From AWTP1-13 sp963827545 (GTDB lineage Bacteria; Pseudomonadota; Alphaproteobacteria; Rhizobiales; Hyphomicrobiaceae), in NCBI GenBank assembly GCA_963827545.1, contig CAWHBI010000025.1, positions 8,756 through 72,755 on the forward strand: a stretch of 64,000 nt of DNA, written 5' to 3'. Below the pieces are notes generated by a model. That model saw only the letters and a list, made by a program, of their open reading frames with translations, ran no database searches and was not told where the DNA came from. Every line of letters starts with the position of its first letter. Position 1 is the stretch's first letter. The position numbers and the translations under genes are program-made. Shown in pieces: positions 26,518 to 35,552 of the stretch.

Positions 26518-26547
26518 ATTGGCGGCTCGAAGACCCGAGCCGCCAAT
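26518..26547 (-). terminator. strong hairpin downstream of the Flp pilin gene
   Basis: A perfect 12-bp stem (ATTGGCGGCTCG pairing with CGAGCCGCCAAT) with a 6-base loop lies 9 bases after the pilin stop on the minus strand. No T-run follows, so it is not a classical intrinsic terminator. It may protect the abundant pilin mRNA from decay or attenuate read-through into cpaA. Confidence 0.5.
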
Positions 26548-26556
26548 TTCGGCTGC

Positions 26557-26730
26557 TTAAGACGCAGCCTTCATGTTGTCGGTCACCTTGTTGAAGGTGG
26601 TGCTGATCTCGGTGCCAAGCAGGCGAGCGGCAGTGATGATGCCGACGGCGATCAGAGCGGCGATCAGGCCGTACTCGATCGCGGTGGCGCCCGACTCGTC
26701 CTTGACGAAACGTGCAACGAACTTCTGCAT
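26557..26730 (-). CDS. flp: Flp family type IVb pilin
   Basis: A 57-residue major pilin. The short leader is followed by the processing site and the Flp motif: KDESGATAIEYGLIAALIAV, with cleavage expected after the Gly of ESGA and the essential Glu-Tyr pair in IEYG. The hydrophobic helix continues through GIITAARLLG and the tail is TEISTTFNKVTDNMKAAS. Ribosome site GGGAGA precedes ATG at 26730. The gene lies upstream of cpaA on the same strand, the usual pilA-cpa order. Confidence 0.96.
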   Translation of the reverse strand: MQKFVARFVKDESGATAIEYGLIAALIAVGIITAARLLGTEISTTFNKVTDNMKAAS

Positions 26731-27268
26731 GACAACTCTCCCAGGTTTCTTACAAGTAGCGCGTCTGCGCGGTAGTTCACACCTTTTGAGGAACGAAACC
26801 CCGCGCGGGTGAACCAAGCGCCACGCTACAACAAGCGCATTAAGGTCGAGTAAAAACAATTGTATAGTGGCACAATAGAAAGTGGACAGGTGATGCCGGT
26901 TTACGAATATGCTGAAGCTTATGTGAATCGAGTTCTTATGAAATATAGTGTGCCGCACGCGTTTGAAAGTAAGGAATATATCTTGAACTCAACCATGACT
27001 TGGTTGGTTAAGCACCCCTTATCTCCGGCTGATGGTGCTGAATAGGTCCGTGTTGTTGCGCGCCTTCATTTTGACCGCCGACGTGACACCGACTGTGATC
27101 ATTGCTCGCAGCCGGCACAATGAACGCCCGCGGGGCCGTTCCTCCTCGCTAGTTCTCAGGGACTTGGTGGTCGCTTCCCATCGCAATGCGCTTGTTTGCG
27201 TTTCCTTCATCATTTGGCGCGCACAGTCGAACCCTCGACTTATTCGGCTACAAGGGGACCGGGCCGCC
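26731..27268. other. divergent intergenic region upstream of flp, partly AT-rich
   Basis: About 540 bases between the pilin start and the next plus-strand gene. The part at about 26820-27050 is visibly richer in A and T than its surroundings and must hold promoters for the pilin (minus) and perhaps the plus-strand pilus genes. A 50-codon frame from ATG 26891 to 27045 exists but has no recognisable family. No full CtrA-type TTAA-N7-TTAA site was found by eye. Confidence 0.45.
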
Positions 27269-27766
27269 ATGACCTCCGCCATCCCAATGAAAGGCGCCAT
27301 CCTCCGGTTCGCCGGAGGTGTGCTCGCCCTGCTCCTGGGCGCCACATGGACGGCGGCCCAGATGCTCGACGACGTCGTCGTCAAATACGACCAGTCGCAG
27401 CTCCTCAAGCTGCCGCGGCCAGCATCGGAAATAATCATCGGCAACCCGGTCATCGCCGACATCTCGGTGCACTCCGGCAACCTGCTGGTCATCACGGGCA
27501 AGTCGTTCGGCATCACCAACATGATCGTGTTGGATGCCAAGCGCGAGGTGATCATGGAGCGCCGCGTCCTCGTCAAGCGCGATGAGGTCAAGGTGGTCAA
27601 CCTGCAGCGAGGCGCCCTGCGCCAGACCTACAACTGCACCCCGCAATGCAACCCGACCGCGACCATTGGCGATGAGCCGGCCTACTTCGATTCCATCGTG
27701 AAGGCCTCCGAGAAGAAGACCGGCATGTCCGAGAAAGCCGCGGACGGCACGCCTGCCAATCAGTAG
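27269..27766 (+). CDS. pilus assembly protein N-terminal domain (CpaC-N-like) periplasmic protein
   Basis: A secreted protein of about 165 residues (or 159 from ATG 27287). Signal peptide ILRFAGGVLALLLGATWTAA, then a domain like the N-terminal section of CpaC secretins: YDQSQLLKLPRPASEIIIGN, IADISVHSGNLLVITGKSFG and TNMIVLDAKREVIMERRVLV. The C-terminal part has RQTYNCTPQCNPTATIGD with two Cys. It lacks a secretin channel, so it is probably an accessory of the Tad outer-membrane complex. It is divergent from flp and followed by TadE-like genes. Confidence 0.85.
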   Translation: MTSAIPMKGAILRFAGGVLALLLGATWTAAQMLDDVVVKYDQSQLLKLPRPASEIIIGNPVIADISVHSGNLLVITGKSFGITNMIVLDAKREVIMERRVLVKRDEVKVVNLQRGALRQTYNCTPQCNPTATIGDEPAYFDSIVKASEKKTGMSEKAADGTPANQ

Positions 27767-28000
27767 TGGCGCTGCGACCATCGCCTGGCGTGAGAGGGCC
27801 GCAAGCATATCACCGCTATTCCTTGATCTCCCTTCGGGAAGCCAAAACTCCCACGTCAATTGCGTAAGGTTTGCAAAACGTCTCTTCTCCAATCCGCCAG
27901 TTTACCAAGATAAACTTTTGTAAACAAATTTACGAACTCTTTATCGGTCCGCCCGCATACTTGCGGCGACCGGAAATGTCTTGCGTGGGGAACCCTGGTC

Positions 28001-28606
28001 ATGATGGCGCGGCTTACAGGCAACGTGCGGCGAACGCGAGTGCGCGCGCTTTGGCGACTGCGCAACTGGGCCAAGGACGAATCCGGTTTCACCGCGGTCG
28101 AATTCGCCGTCGTCGCCATACCGTTCATCATGCTGCTGTTCGGCACCCTGTCCGTGTGCCTCTACTTCTTCACCAACTTCACGATGGAGAACGCGGTCTG
28201 GCAGGCGGCGCGTGCCATTCGCACGGGCCAGTTCCAGCAGGGCCAAGGCGCCTACACCGGCATCACCTCCATGGACGACCGCAAGAAGGCGTTCAAACAG
28301 GCGCTGTGCGCCAAGGCTCCGCAATTCATCGACTGCAACAAGGCGATCATCCTGGTCCAAAGCAATAGCGGAGGATTCGGCAGCATCTCGCAGCCCATCT
28401 GCGCCGTCGACGGCACGATGATCGAGCAATCAGCTGCCGAGTTCAATGCCGGGGGCGCCAGCTCGGTCGTGCTCGTCACGGTCTGCTACCCCTGGGGCTT
28501 CGGCGGCAGCCTGCCATTCATGCCGCTCAACAACCTGAGCGATGGCTCCCTGCTGATCCAGGCGTCCGTGGCGTTCCGCACGGAACCCTTCCCCACAACC
28601 AACTGA
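28001..28606 (+). CDS. TadE-like pilus assembly protein (pseudopilin)
   Basis: A 201-residue protein with the TadE motif near residue 25-50: KDESGFTAVEFAVVAIPFIM continuing into a hydrophobic helix, with the prepilin-like Gly and the Glu five residues later. The large C-terminal part is extracytoplasmic and has several Cys (ALCAKAPQFIDCNK, QPICAVDG, TVCYPWGF). It is probably processed by CpaA and incorporated as a minor pilin. The start is the first of two adjacent ATG codons. Confidence 0.88.
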   Translation: MMARLTGNVRRTRVRALWRLRNWAKDESGFTAVEFAVVAIPFIMLLFGTLSVCLYFFTNFTMENAVWQAARAIRTGQFQQGQGAYTGITSMDDRKKAFKQALCAKAPQFIDCNKAIILVQSNSGGFGSISQPICAVDGTMIEQSAAEFNAGGASSVVLVTVCYPWGFGGSLPFMPLNNLSDGSLLIQASVAFRTEPFPTTN

Positions 28607-28653
28607 GGACATGGCGGTCACCGCCCCAACCGACCAGAGATTCGAGAGCTCCC

Positions 28654-29304
28654 ATGCACCTCAATCGGATCAGCGCCCTTGCCGCGCGCGCACGCACCTT
28701 CGCCCTTCGCTACAGGACCGACAAGCGTGGGGTCGCGGCCATCGAATTCGCGTTCATCGTGCCGATCATGTTCGTGATGTTCGTGGGCGCGGTGGAGCTC
28801 AGCCAAGCCATCACCGTGGACCGGCGCGTCACGCAGTCCGCAAGCTCGGTGGCCGACCTGGTCGCGCGCAAGGAGACATCGATCGGGCAAAGCGAGATCG
28901 GCGACATCATGAAGATTGGCGGCTACATCTTCTCGCCCTACAGCCAGAGCCCGCTGCAGGTCGTCGTACGCAACGTCACCTCCTCTTCGACCAATGCGAC
29001 CAACACCAAGCAGTCCTGGCAGTGCACGTACTCGGGTGTGGGTGCCACACCGGTCTGCGCGTGCATGAACTCGACCTATACCATCCCCGCCAATCTGGTG
29101 AGCACCAATGACAGCGTGGTGGTGGCCGAAGCCGTCTACACCTACACCCCGCTGATCTTCGACTATTTCATGAAACGGCTGCCGAGCGGCGCCGGCGGCG
29201 CCGGCACCTATACGCTGAGCGAGAAAATCTACATGAAGCCGCGGGGTCAGGCCGCCATGCTGCTGCAGGAAAACGGCAGTCCCTGTCCCTCGCCGACCTT
29301 CTGA
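28654..29304 (+). CDS. TadE/TadG-like pilus assembly protein
   Basis: A 216-residue TadE-like protein encoded 47 bases after the previous one. The motif is DKRGVAAIEFAFIVPIMFVM near residues 25-45, with a transmembrane helix and the conserved Glu of IEF. The extracytoplasmic domain includes ADLVARKETSIGQSEIGDI and a Cys pair CACMNSTY. Two TadE-like genes in tandem are usual; the vWA-containing TadG often found third is absent here. Confidence 0.87.
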   Translation: MHLNRISALAARARTFALRYRTDKRGVAAIEFAFIVPIMFVMFVGAVELSQAITVDRRVTQSASSVADLVARKETSIGQSEIGDIMKIGGYIFSPYSQSPLQVVVRNVTSSSTNATNTKQSWQCTYSGVGATPVCACMNSTYTIPANLVSTNDSVVVAEAVYTYTPLIFDYFMKRLPSGAGGAGTYTLSEKIYMKPRGQAAMLLQENGSPCPSPTF

Positions 29305-29476
29305 GCCCGCTGCACCGCCCTGATCGTCGGCCTTTCCCGCCCCGAGGGCGACAGCGGGCCGGCGATGAGGCCCAACCTCACAGGTTGCATTTGCAGGAGA
29401 GGGCGAATTCCACCTATGCTGGCAAGTGCTCAGGACGCACGTAACGGGCGCGAGGCATACGACCCGAGGGAAACCC

Positions 29477-30139
29477 ATGGGACGCCGCTCGACGCACACG
29501 CCACAGCAGCTGCGCGAGTTGATTCTCGATGCAGCCCAGGAGATAATCGAGGCGCAGGGCTTGGCCGGCCTCTCCGCGCGCGAGATCGCGCGCCGTATCG
29601 GCTATTCGCCGGGCACCATCTACAACATGTTCGCCAACCTCGACGACGTGGTGCTCAACGTCGAGGCACGAGTGCTGGACGCCCTCGACCAGCGCCTATC
29701 GGACATTCAGCAAGGAGAGGGCACGGCCGATGGCAACCGGCTGATCCGCATCGCCCATGCCTATCTGGCCTTCACCCAGGAAAGCCCGCGCCTATGGAAC
29801 CTGCTGTTTGAGCATCACATGCCGGCGGGCGCTGATCTGCCGGCCTGGTATCAGCAGAAGCTCGAAGGCCTGATGGGGCAGGTAGAGCGTGCGCTGGCCC
29901 CGCATTTTCCTCCAGGCAAGGAAGCCGACTGCCAGCGTGCCTCGCGCGTGCTGTGGGCGGGCGTGCACGGCATCACCTCGCTGTCGACCGCCGACAAGCT
30001 CTCCGTCGTCACGACGGAGACTGCCGGCCGCCTGATCGACGATCTCGTCAGCACCTATCTGGCCGGACTGGCGCGTCAGCGCGACAAGGCGGAGGCAGGC
30101 GAGGCTGCAGCGCCCTCCCTCAGGTCGTCGCAGGGCTGA
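29477..30139 (+). CDS. TetR family transcriptional regulator
   Basis: A 220-residue regulator. The N-terminal TetR helix-turn-helix spans about residues 12-58, with LILDAAQEIIEAQGLAGLSA and REIARRIGYSPGTIYNMFAN. The C-terminal domain contains LIRIAHAYLAFTQESPRLWN and WAGVHGITSLSTADKL, as in WHG-domain (TetR_C) proteins. ATG at 29477 has a GAGGGAA ribosome site. It overlaps the 3' end of the convergent acyltransferase gene by about 20 bases. The target is unknown; the acyltransferase is a candidate because these regulators often control lipid genes. Confidence 0.9.
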   Translation: MGRRSTHTPQQLRELILDAAQEIIEAQGLAGLSAREIARRIGYSPGTIYNMFANLDDVVLNVEARVLDALDQRLSDIQQGEGTADGNRLIRIAHAYLAFTQESPRLWNLLFEHHMPAGADLPAWYQQKLEGLMGQVERALAPHFPPGKEADCQRASRVLWAGVHGITSLSTADKLSVVTTETAGRLIDDLVSTYLAGLARQRDKAEAGEAAAPSLRSSQG

Positions 30140-31572
30140 TGGCCGGCTCTGCCATTGTCGCCATACGCGCGGCCGGACCTGCGGCGAGATGGGCGATGGC
30201 GTTGGCATAGTAGGCCAGCAGGACCGCTTCGTTCGGGTTGGCGCGGTACACCCCGTCCTGTTCCTCGACGAGATGGCGCAGCATCAGCATGCGCAAGCCA
30301 ACCTCCACGGCGTATTCCTGATCCTGCCGCGGGATGTGGACGTGGGCGCCATTGGCCCTCAGGCGCTGCATGAGATCGAACACGGCGCCCTTGAGCTCCA
30401 GGCTGGAGAGCCCGCGCTCGCCGCCAGCCAGAATGACCGTCGCCACCATCGACACGGGCAGTGCCGGCACCACGCGCCCCACCTCCCGCATGAGGCGCTG
30501 GCCGAGCCGCTCGATCTCCGCAAAGCGCGGCTCGGCGGCGAGCGCGCGAAAGTCGATGGCACGGTCGCGCATGTACTCCCTGAGCGACAGGGGCCGCCCG
30601 AAGCTGACGCAGGCATAGCCGTAGCGGTACCAGCCGCCCCTCAGCCGCAGCCACAGGCTGCGCAGAAGGAAACCAACGAGCACCTGCGGGTTGAACGCAA
30701 AGCGCGGACGCTCGCCCTGGGGCGTCCTGGCCGCCGCCACCTGGATGCGGTCCTCCAGCACCCGGTCGTAGTTGAGGCCGACGGGGACGAAGACGATGTC
30801 GCGCGGCCCGGCGGGATCGAAGCCCGACACCATGTAGCTCAGGATGCCGAGCTTGGGCGGGCGCAGGCTGCCGTCACGCGTGAGCCCGCCCTCGGGGAAC
30901 ACGGCCTGGGCGACGCCGGATGCCGTTGCCATGTGGACAAAGCGGGCCAGCACCTTGCGATAGAGCGGGTTGGAGCTGTCGCGGCGCACGAAGTAGCCAC
31001 CCATGGCCCGGATCAGGCCCTGCAGCATCCAAACGCGCGCCCATTCGCCTACCGCGTAGCTGAGGGCGGAGCTTTCCGAGACCAGGTAGGTGACCAGCAC
31101 GTAGTCCATGTTGGAGCGGTGGTTGATCACGAACACGACGGAGGCATCCTCGGGGACCTGCGTCAGGGCCGCCTCCTCCAGGGCCCCGATGCGCACCCGG
31201 TAGAGGGCGGTGGAGATGCGCCTGGCCAGCGACGTGCCGAGCCGGAAATAGGCGTAGGCGCTGAAGGCCGGGATGATCTCGCTTGGCGTAGCGGCGGGCA
31301 CGTGCATAGGCCACGCTCTTGGGCTCGCCCTGCGCCTTGGCCTCGTCCTCGACGGCCTTGAGCACCTCGGGATCGAACAGCAGCTGCTCGATCAGCTGGC
31401 GCCGGCGGGCGAGCTTGAAAGGCGGGATCTTGAGCCGCAGCCGCTGGTTCAGCTCGTCGATGGCGCGGTTGGCCCGGCGGCGCAGCCACCACCCCAGCGC
31501 CGGGCTGAACAGCCGGTCGATCAGGGCGACGAGGGCCAGGATCGCCACCGCGACGGCGAGCCATAGCGGCAT
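30120..31572 (-). CDS. glycerol-3-phosphate/lysophosphatidate acyltransferase-like protein, frameshifted
   Basis: The reading frame is in two parts. From ATG 31572 a membrane helix (LWLAVAVAILALVALIDRLF) and a helical domain run to YARARRYAK; the rest continues in another frame from about 31281 with EIIPAFSAYAYFRLGTSLAR. Deleting one base near 31281 restores the whole, giving about 483 residues. Acyltransferase motifs are intact: NHRSNMDYVLV (HX4D), GGYFVRRDSSNPLYRKVLAR, FPEGGLTRDG and VFVPVGLNYDR. It is expected to acylate glycerol-3-phosphate or lysophosphatidate at the inner membrane. Whether the break is real or a sequence error cannot be told here. Confidence 0.82.
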
Positions 31573-31766
31573 TGTTATGGACGATCCCACTCCGGCGCCT
31601 TCCCCGAGACGAATTTTGTTGTCAGCTGGCGTAAGCCAGATGGCTGAGAAGCGCAACGTGCGGGGCAGGCGGCCCACTTGGCCGGTCCTGCGAGCACAGG
31701 CGAGCGACGGGTGGCCTGCACAAGCCCCTGTGGGTATCTTGCCTGCTACTCTTGCAGAGGACGACC

Positions 31767-32222
31767 ATGAAGAGCGGGCGGCAACGCCGTGAGGAAATCC
31801 TTGGGCGTCGGCGTCAGCGCGCCCGCATCACCAAGCGTATGAGCGTGGAGCCGTGGCGCGAGCCGGACCGAGTGCCCGCCGGTGCGATCCCCGCCGACCA
31901 GGCCAAGCTGCTGCACGACAATACGTACGGGCTGCGTCCGCGCTTTTACGCTGATCAGTCCTTCACGTGTATCCAATGCGGGGCCGAGGAGATGTGGACC
32001 GCCGCCGATCAGAAGTGGTGGTACGAAGAGGCCAAGGGCAAGATCGCAAGCCGGGCCAATCACTGCCGTGCCTGCCGGCGGAAGCACCGGCTCCGGCGCT
32101 CGCAGGAGCGCCGCATCCACATCGAGGGGCTGGTTGAGAAGCACGGCTTCGACGAGGCTGCGCGGCGCCTCCGGCTTACCGTCGAAGCTCTGGAACGCAC
32201 GTTCGCTCGGTGGGCCGAGTAG
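31767..32222 (+). CDS. zinc-ribbon domain protein (zf-trcl type)
   Basis: A 151-residue basic protein. The centre holds a probable zinc ribbon: FTCIQCGAEEMWTAADQKWW followed 15 residues later by HCRACRRKHR, giving a CxxC...CxxC site. N- and C-terminal regions are Arg-rich, and the C terminus forms a helix RLRLTVEALERTFARW. The start at ATG 31767 has AGAGGA upstream; a TTG five codons earlier lies on that ribosome site and is unlikely. Function unknown; nucleic-acid binding is plausible. Confidence 0.75.
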   Translation: MKSGRQRREEILGRRRQRARITKRMSVEPWREPDRVPAGAIPADQAKLLHDNTYGLRPRFYADQSFTCIQCGAEEMWTAADQKWWYEEAKGKIASRANHCRACRRKHRLRRSQERRIHIEGLVEKHGFDEAARRLRLTVEALERTFARWAE

Positions 32223-32346
32223 GCTGGGCGGGTGAGGCCGGCCACATCGAGCGTTCGCAGTCCTGTAGTCGCTCCCTCGACCGGCCGGCTGCGGCAGGCG
32301 AGCCTTCAGGGCGGTTCTTGAGCCGCGGGCGTTGGCTCGGCGGTTT

Positions 32347-32768
32347 GTGCCAGCTGGCCTGTAAGCCGGGTTCTGTCTGGAGGGTTGCCCCTCCGCGACG
32401 GCCATTCATCTGGGACCGGGATCGCTCCCGGCCTCGAGCAACCAACCCGGGCGGCGGCCTGGATCATGCCTGGTCGCAAGGGTTGCCCCTCGCGCCCGTG
32501 CCGCCCCTATTCGGTCTTGCTCCCGGTGGGGTTTGCCGTGCCGCTCACGTTGCCGCAAGCGCGGTGCGCTCTTACCGCACCGTTTCACCCTTGCCTTTGC
32601 GGGTTGCCCCGGTCCGGCGGTTTGCTTTCTGTGGCACTTTCCCTGGGGTCACCCCCGGCGGCCGTTAGCCGCCACCGTTGATCCCTGGAGCCCGGACTTT
32701 CCTCCACCGGGCGCGTCTGGCCGCAAAGCCTATTCACCCGGCAGCGGCCGTCCGGCCAGCTGGCACCT
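32347..32768 (-). ncRNA. rnpB: RNase P RNA, bacterial class A
   Basis: The minus strand carries the universally conserved blocks: GAGGAAAGTCCGGGCTCC near the 5' end, GGGTGAAACGGTGCGGTAAG then AGCGCACCGC in the middle, and a closing P1 helix in which CCAGCTGGC sequences at both ends pair. The 3' part shows AGAACCCGGCTTACAGGCC. Length about 420 nt agrees with alphaproteobacterial rnpB. It is the catalytic RNA that matures tRNA 5' ends. Boundaries are accurate to a few bases. Confidence 0.95.
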
Positions 32769-32806
32769 TGAATAAGGGGGCTTCGGCCTTCCGGGTCAAG
32801 CCCCGG

Positions 32807-33733
32807 TTACGGGCGCTGGGGACGGTTGACAAGGTAGATGCCGAACGCGACCAGGGCCAGGGAAGCGGCAAGGCTCGCCGTGAAGGCCTCGCCCAGCATG
32901 AGATTGCCGGCCAGCACCCCGAACACGGGGCTCAGGAACGTGAAGGCGGTGACCCGGGTGGGGGGATAGTTCCGCACCAGCCAGAACCAGGCGATGTAGC
33001 TCACGAACGCCACGATGATGAAGGTGTAGGCGAAGGCGATCAGCACGGGAGCACTCAGGTCCACGATGCCCGGCTCGCCGAGCAGGAGAGAGATCGGCGG
33101 CAGCACCGCGCCGGAAACGGCAAGCTGATAGAGCAGCGTCTTTTCCGGCGCCGCCGACTTGAGCGATGTGGCGCGGACCAGCACCGTCGTCGCCCCCCAC
33201 AGCACGGCCGCCAGCAGGCACAGCAGATCGCCGATGAGCGTCGGCTGGCCCGCCTCCAGCAGCCCCTCGCGCATGGCCACGATCAGGCCCAGCATCGCCG
33301 CGGTCAGGCCGATGAGCTTGGTCGCCGTCAGCCGGTCGCCGGGGATCAGATAGTGCGCGCCGAACGCCACCACGAACGGCGCCAGGTAGAGGAACACGAC
33401 GCCGCGGGAAGCCGTCGTGAAGCCGAGGCCGATGTAGATCAGCAGGAACTCGGCGCCGAACAGGATGCCGGCGAATATCCCCGGCCACAATGTGCCGTCG
33501 CGCTCGAACAGCCTGATCCCGCGCGCTGCCGACCATGCGAACACGAGGACGCCCGATAGCAGCGATCTCAGCCCCACCTGCAGGATCGGCGAGATGCCCT
33601 CGTTGGCGACCTTGATGGCCACCTGATTGACGCCCCAGCAGGCGCAACAGGCAATGAGGATCAGCACGGCCCGCACATCGAGCCGGTCGGCGGCCCGGTG
33701 TAGAGGGGCGGCTGCTCTGTCTGCGATGCTCAT
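32807..33733 (-). CDS. DMT family transporter with EamA domains
   Basis: A 308-residue protein with ten predicted transmembrane helices forming two EamA repeats. Examples are AVLILIACCACWGVNQVAIK, FGAEFLLIYIGLGFTTASRG and FIIVAFVSYIAWFWLVRNYP with the FTFLSPVFGVLAGNLMLGE motif of the second repeat. Such proteins export metabolites or amino acids; the substrate is unknown. The start at ATG 33733 avoids the repeat-derived extension that keeps the frame open to 33814. Confidence 0.9.
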   Translation of the reverse strand: MSIADRAAAPLHRAADRLDVRAVLILIACCACWGVNQVAIKVANEGISPILQVGLRSLLSGVLVFAWSAARGIRLFERDGTLWPGIFAGILFGAEFLLIYIGLGFTTASRGVVFLYLAPFVVAFGAHYLIPGDRLTATKLIGLTAAMLGLIVAMREGLLEAGQPTLIGDLLCLLAAVLWGATTVLVRATSLKSAAPEKTLLYQLAVSGAVLPPISLLLGEPGIVDLSAPVLIAFAYTFIIVAFVSYIAWFWLVRNYPPTRVTAFTFLSPVFGVLAGNLMLGEAFTASLAASLALVAFGIYLVNRPQRP

Positions 33734-33776
33734 CAGAATGCGCTCCGATCTACTCTCTCCGGCGAGCCGCACGGAC

Positions 33777-33985
33777 CTCCCCTCCCCATCATGCCGAAGG
33801 CGTGTCTTCGACACGACGCGGGGAGGGGATGGGGGTGGGGGTTCTGTCCGGGAGGGGTGGGCAGATATATGCCTCGGCTCGCTGCAAACGACCTTTCATC
33901 AGTGCAAGCACTCGCTGCTTCACCCCACCTCTAACCCCTCCCCGTCATCATGCCGAAGGCGTGTCTACGACACGACGGGAGGGGA
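33777..33985. repeat. family A palindromic repeat, two hairpin cores
   Basis: The element begins CCTCCCCATCATGCCGAAGG and has a second, inverted-like core ending in CGACACGACGGGAGG. Both cores carry ATGCCGAAGGCGTGTCT. The right end reaches into the 3' end of the amidase gene, whose stop codon lies within the core. Confidence 0.75.
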
Positions 33986-34753
33986 ATCGCGCTCCGCCTT
34001 CGGCAAGGCCGCGATCAGCCGCTCGAGTGTGGTGATGGTGGACTGGTCGATGCGGCCGTCGACGCGCTCGGGCCGGAAGTGGCGCTGGAATGCCGTGACG
34101 ACGAACTCGGTCCTGCTGTCGATCACCCCAGTGGGTTCGATGCCGTAGCCATACTTGGCGAGCAACGCCTGCACTTCCGCCACCAGCGGACCCGCGACGC
34201 CGACGCCCATGCCCGGCTCGGCAACGACCACCGGCTGGGGCGCCACCCAATGGCCGATGCCGGCACGCGCCAGCCGCGCCCAGGGGAACTTCTCGCCGGG
34301 GTCCTTCTTGCGGGTCGGCGCCACATCCGAGTGGCCAAGCACGCGCTCGGGGCGGATGCGGTGCCTGGTGATGATGTCCTTGCAGAGCGCCTCCACGGCC
34401 CTGAGCTGGGCTTCCGGGAAGTCCGGATACCCCATCTCGTGCCCGGGATTGTGGACCTCGACGCCGATGGAGGCCGAGTTGATGTCGCACTCGCCGGCCC
34501 ACGTCGCCTCGCCCGCATGCCAGGCGCGCATCTCCTCCGCCACCATCTGCGTGATGCGGCCGCCCTCGTCGATGGCGTAGTGGCAGGAGACCCTGCTCTC
34601 TTCGCGCGTGAGCCAGTCGACGGCCTTGGCCGCCGTCTCGACCCCGGTGTAGTGCAACAGCAGGATGCTCGGCTTGCAACCGTTGCGCCGGGCCTCGACA
34701 TTCGGCGAAGCACGAAGTGCATAGGCCAGCTCAGTATCGGATTTGGCGCTCAA
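33965..34753 (-). CDS. AmpD/AmiD-type N-acetylmuramoyl-L-alanine amidase
   Basis: A 262-residue amidase_2 enzyme that cleaves the bond between muramic acid and the stem peptide. Zinc-ligand contexts are ILLLHYTG, MRAWHAGEATW and VLGHSDVAPTRKKDPGEKFP; the substrate loop NSASIGVEVHNPG is present. A peptidoglycan-binding domain follows (VAEVQALLAKYGYGIEPTGV). No signal peptide is seen, suggesting a cytoplasmic recycling enzyme. The last few residues (DSPPVVS) are read from a family A repeat. Its ATG overlaps the stop of the djlA-like gene (ATGA). Confidence 0.92.
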   Translation of the reverse strand: MSAKSDTELAYALRASPNVEARRNGCKPSILLLHYTGVETAAKAVDWLTREESRVSCHYAIDEGGRITQMVAEEMRAWHAGEATWAGECDINSASIGVEVHNPGHEMGYPDFPEAQLRAVEALCKDIITRHRIRPERVLGHSDVAPTRKKDPGEKFPWARLARAGIGHWVAPQPVVVAEPGMGVGVAGPLVAEVQALLAKYGYGIEPTGVIDSRTEFVVTAFQRHFRPERVDGRIDQSTITTLERLIAALPKAERDSPPVVS

Positions 34754-35451
34754 AGCCCGCGTTCCTTGGCAATGGTGTCGTAGGCCGCGTTGAGGGCGGC
34801 CAGCTTGCGCGTGGCGATCGCCACGAACTCCGCCGGTACGCCGCGGCCCATCATCTTGTCGGGATGGTTGTCCACCACGAGCTTGCGGTATTGCGCCTTG
34901 ATCTCGCTGCTGGTCGCATCCGGCCCCAGGCGCAGCACGTCGTAGGGATTGCCGTTATCCTTGACGAAGCGGGCGCGGAAGAAGCGGAACTCGCTCGGCG
35001 AGAAGCCGAAGCGCCTCGCCACGTCGGCAAGGAACTCGTCCTCCTTGGGATGCAGCACGCCGTCGGCGGTGGCCACGTGCAGGAGGCCCTCCAGCACGTC
35101 CTGCCGCAGCTTCCTGTCGCCCTTAAGGAGTGCGGCGATCTGGTCGGCATAAGCCTCGTAGCCGGCCACATCCTGCTTCGCCAGGTTGTAGATGCGCTGG
35201 ACGTTGCCGGCCTCCGCCGGCGACGTCCGGAAGACCTGCTTGAAGGCTGCAACCTCCAGCGGAGAGACAACGCCGTCCGCCTTCGCCATCTTGGCGCTGA
35301 GCGCAATCACGCCGATGGTGAAGGCGATGTCCTTTTCAGGCTCGCCACCATCCCGCTCCAGGCCGAATACGTGGGCCAGGTCGCCTAGAAGCCCGCCGCC
35401 GGCATCGCCGGCCGCTCCCGCAAGCCCTGTGATCTTCTGCCAAACCGTCAT
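34750..35451 (-). CDS. djlA: DjlA-like co-chaperone with TerB and J domains
   Basis: A 233-residue protein. Residues about 40-150 are a TerB-like helical domain (IAFTIGVIALSAKMAKADGV and DGVLHPKEDEFLADVARRFG), and the C terminus is a J domain: NPYDVLRLGPDATSSEIKAQ, with the HPD tripeptide in VVDNHPDKMM and a closing helix AALNAAYDTIAKERGL. It should stimulate DnaK. The N-terminal membrane helix of enterobacterial DjlA is missing or reduced to a short Gly-rich section. Confidence 0.9.
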   Translation of the reverse strand: MTVWQKITGLAGAAGDAGGGLLGDLAHVFGLERDGGEPEKDIAFTIGVIALSAKMAKADGVVSPLEVAAFKQVFRTSPAEAGNVQRIYNLAKQDVAGYEAYADQIAALLKGDRKLRQDVLEGLLHVATADGVLHPKEDEFLADVARRFGFSPSEFRFFRARFVKDNGNPYDVLRLGPDATSSEIKAQYRKLVVDNHPDKMMGRGVPAEFVAIATRKLAALNAAYDTIAKERGL

Positions 35452-35552
35452 TGCTGCCCAAGCCTATTGCCATTTGCCGCAGGCCAGTAGCGATTGCACC
35501 TGCGCCGGGGGATCGCTAATCCCGACAATGCGAGGAATGTCAAGGAAACATC

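Noticed and set aside
33734..33814. 27-residue N-terminal extension of the DMT transporter (MSKTRLRHDGEG...)
   Set aside because: The peptide is encoded by a family A repeat. Similar CLRHDG peptides appear ahead of other ORFs near such repeats, so they are not native N termini.
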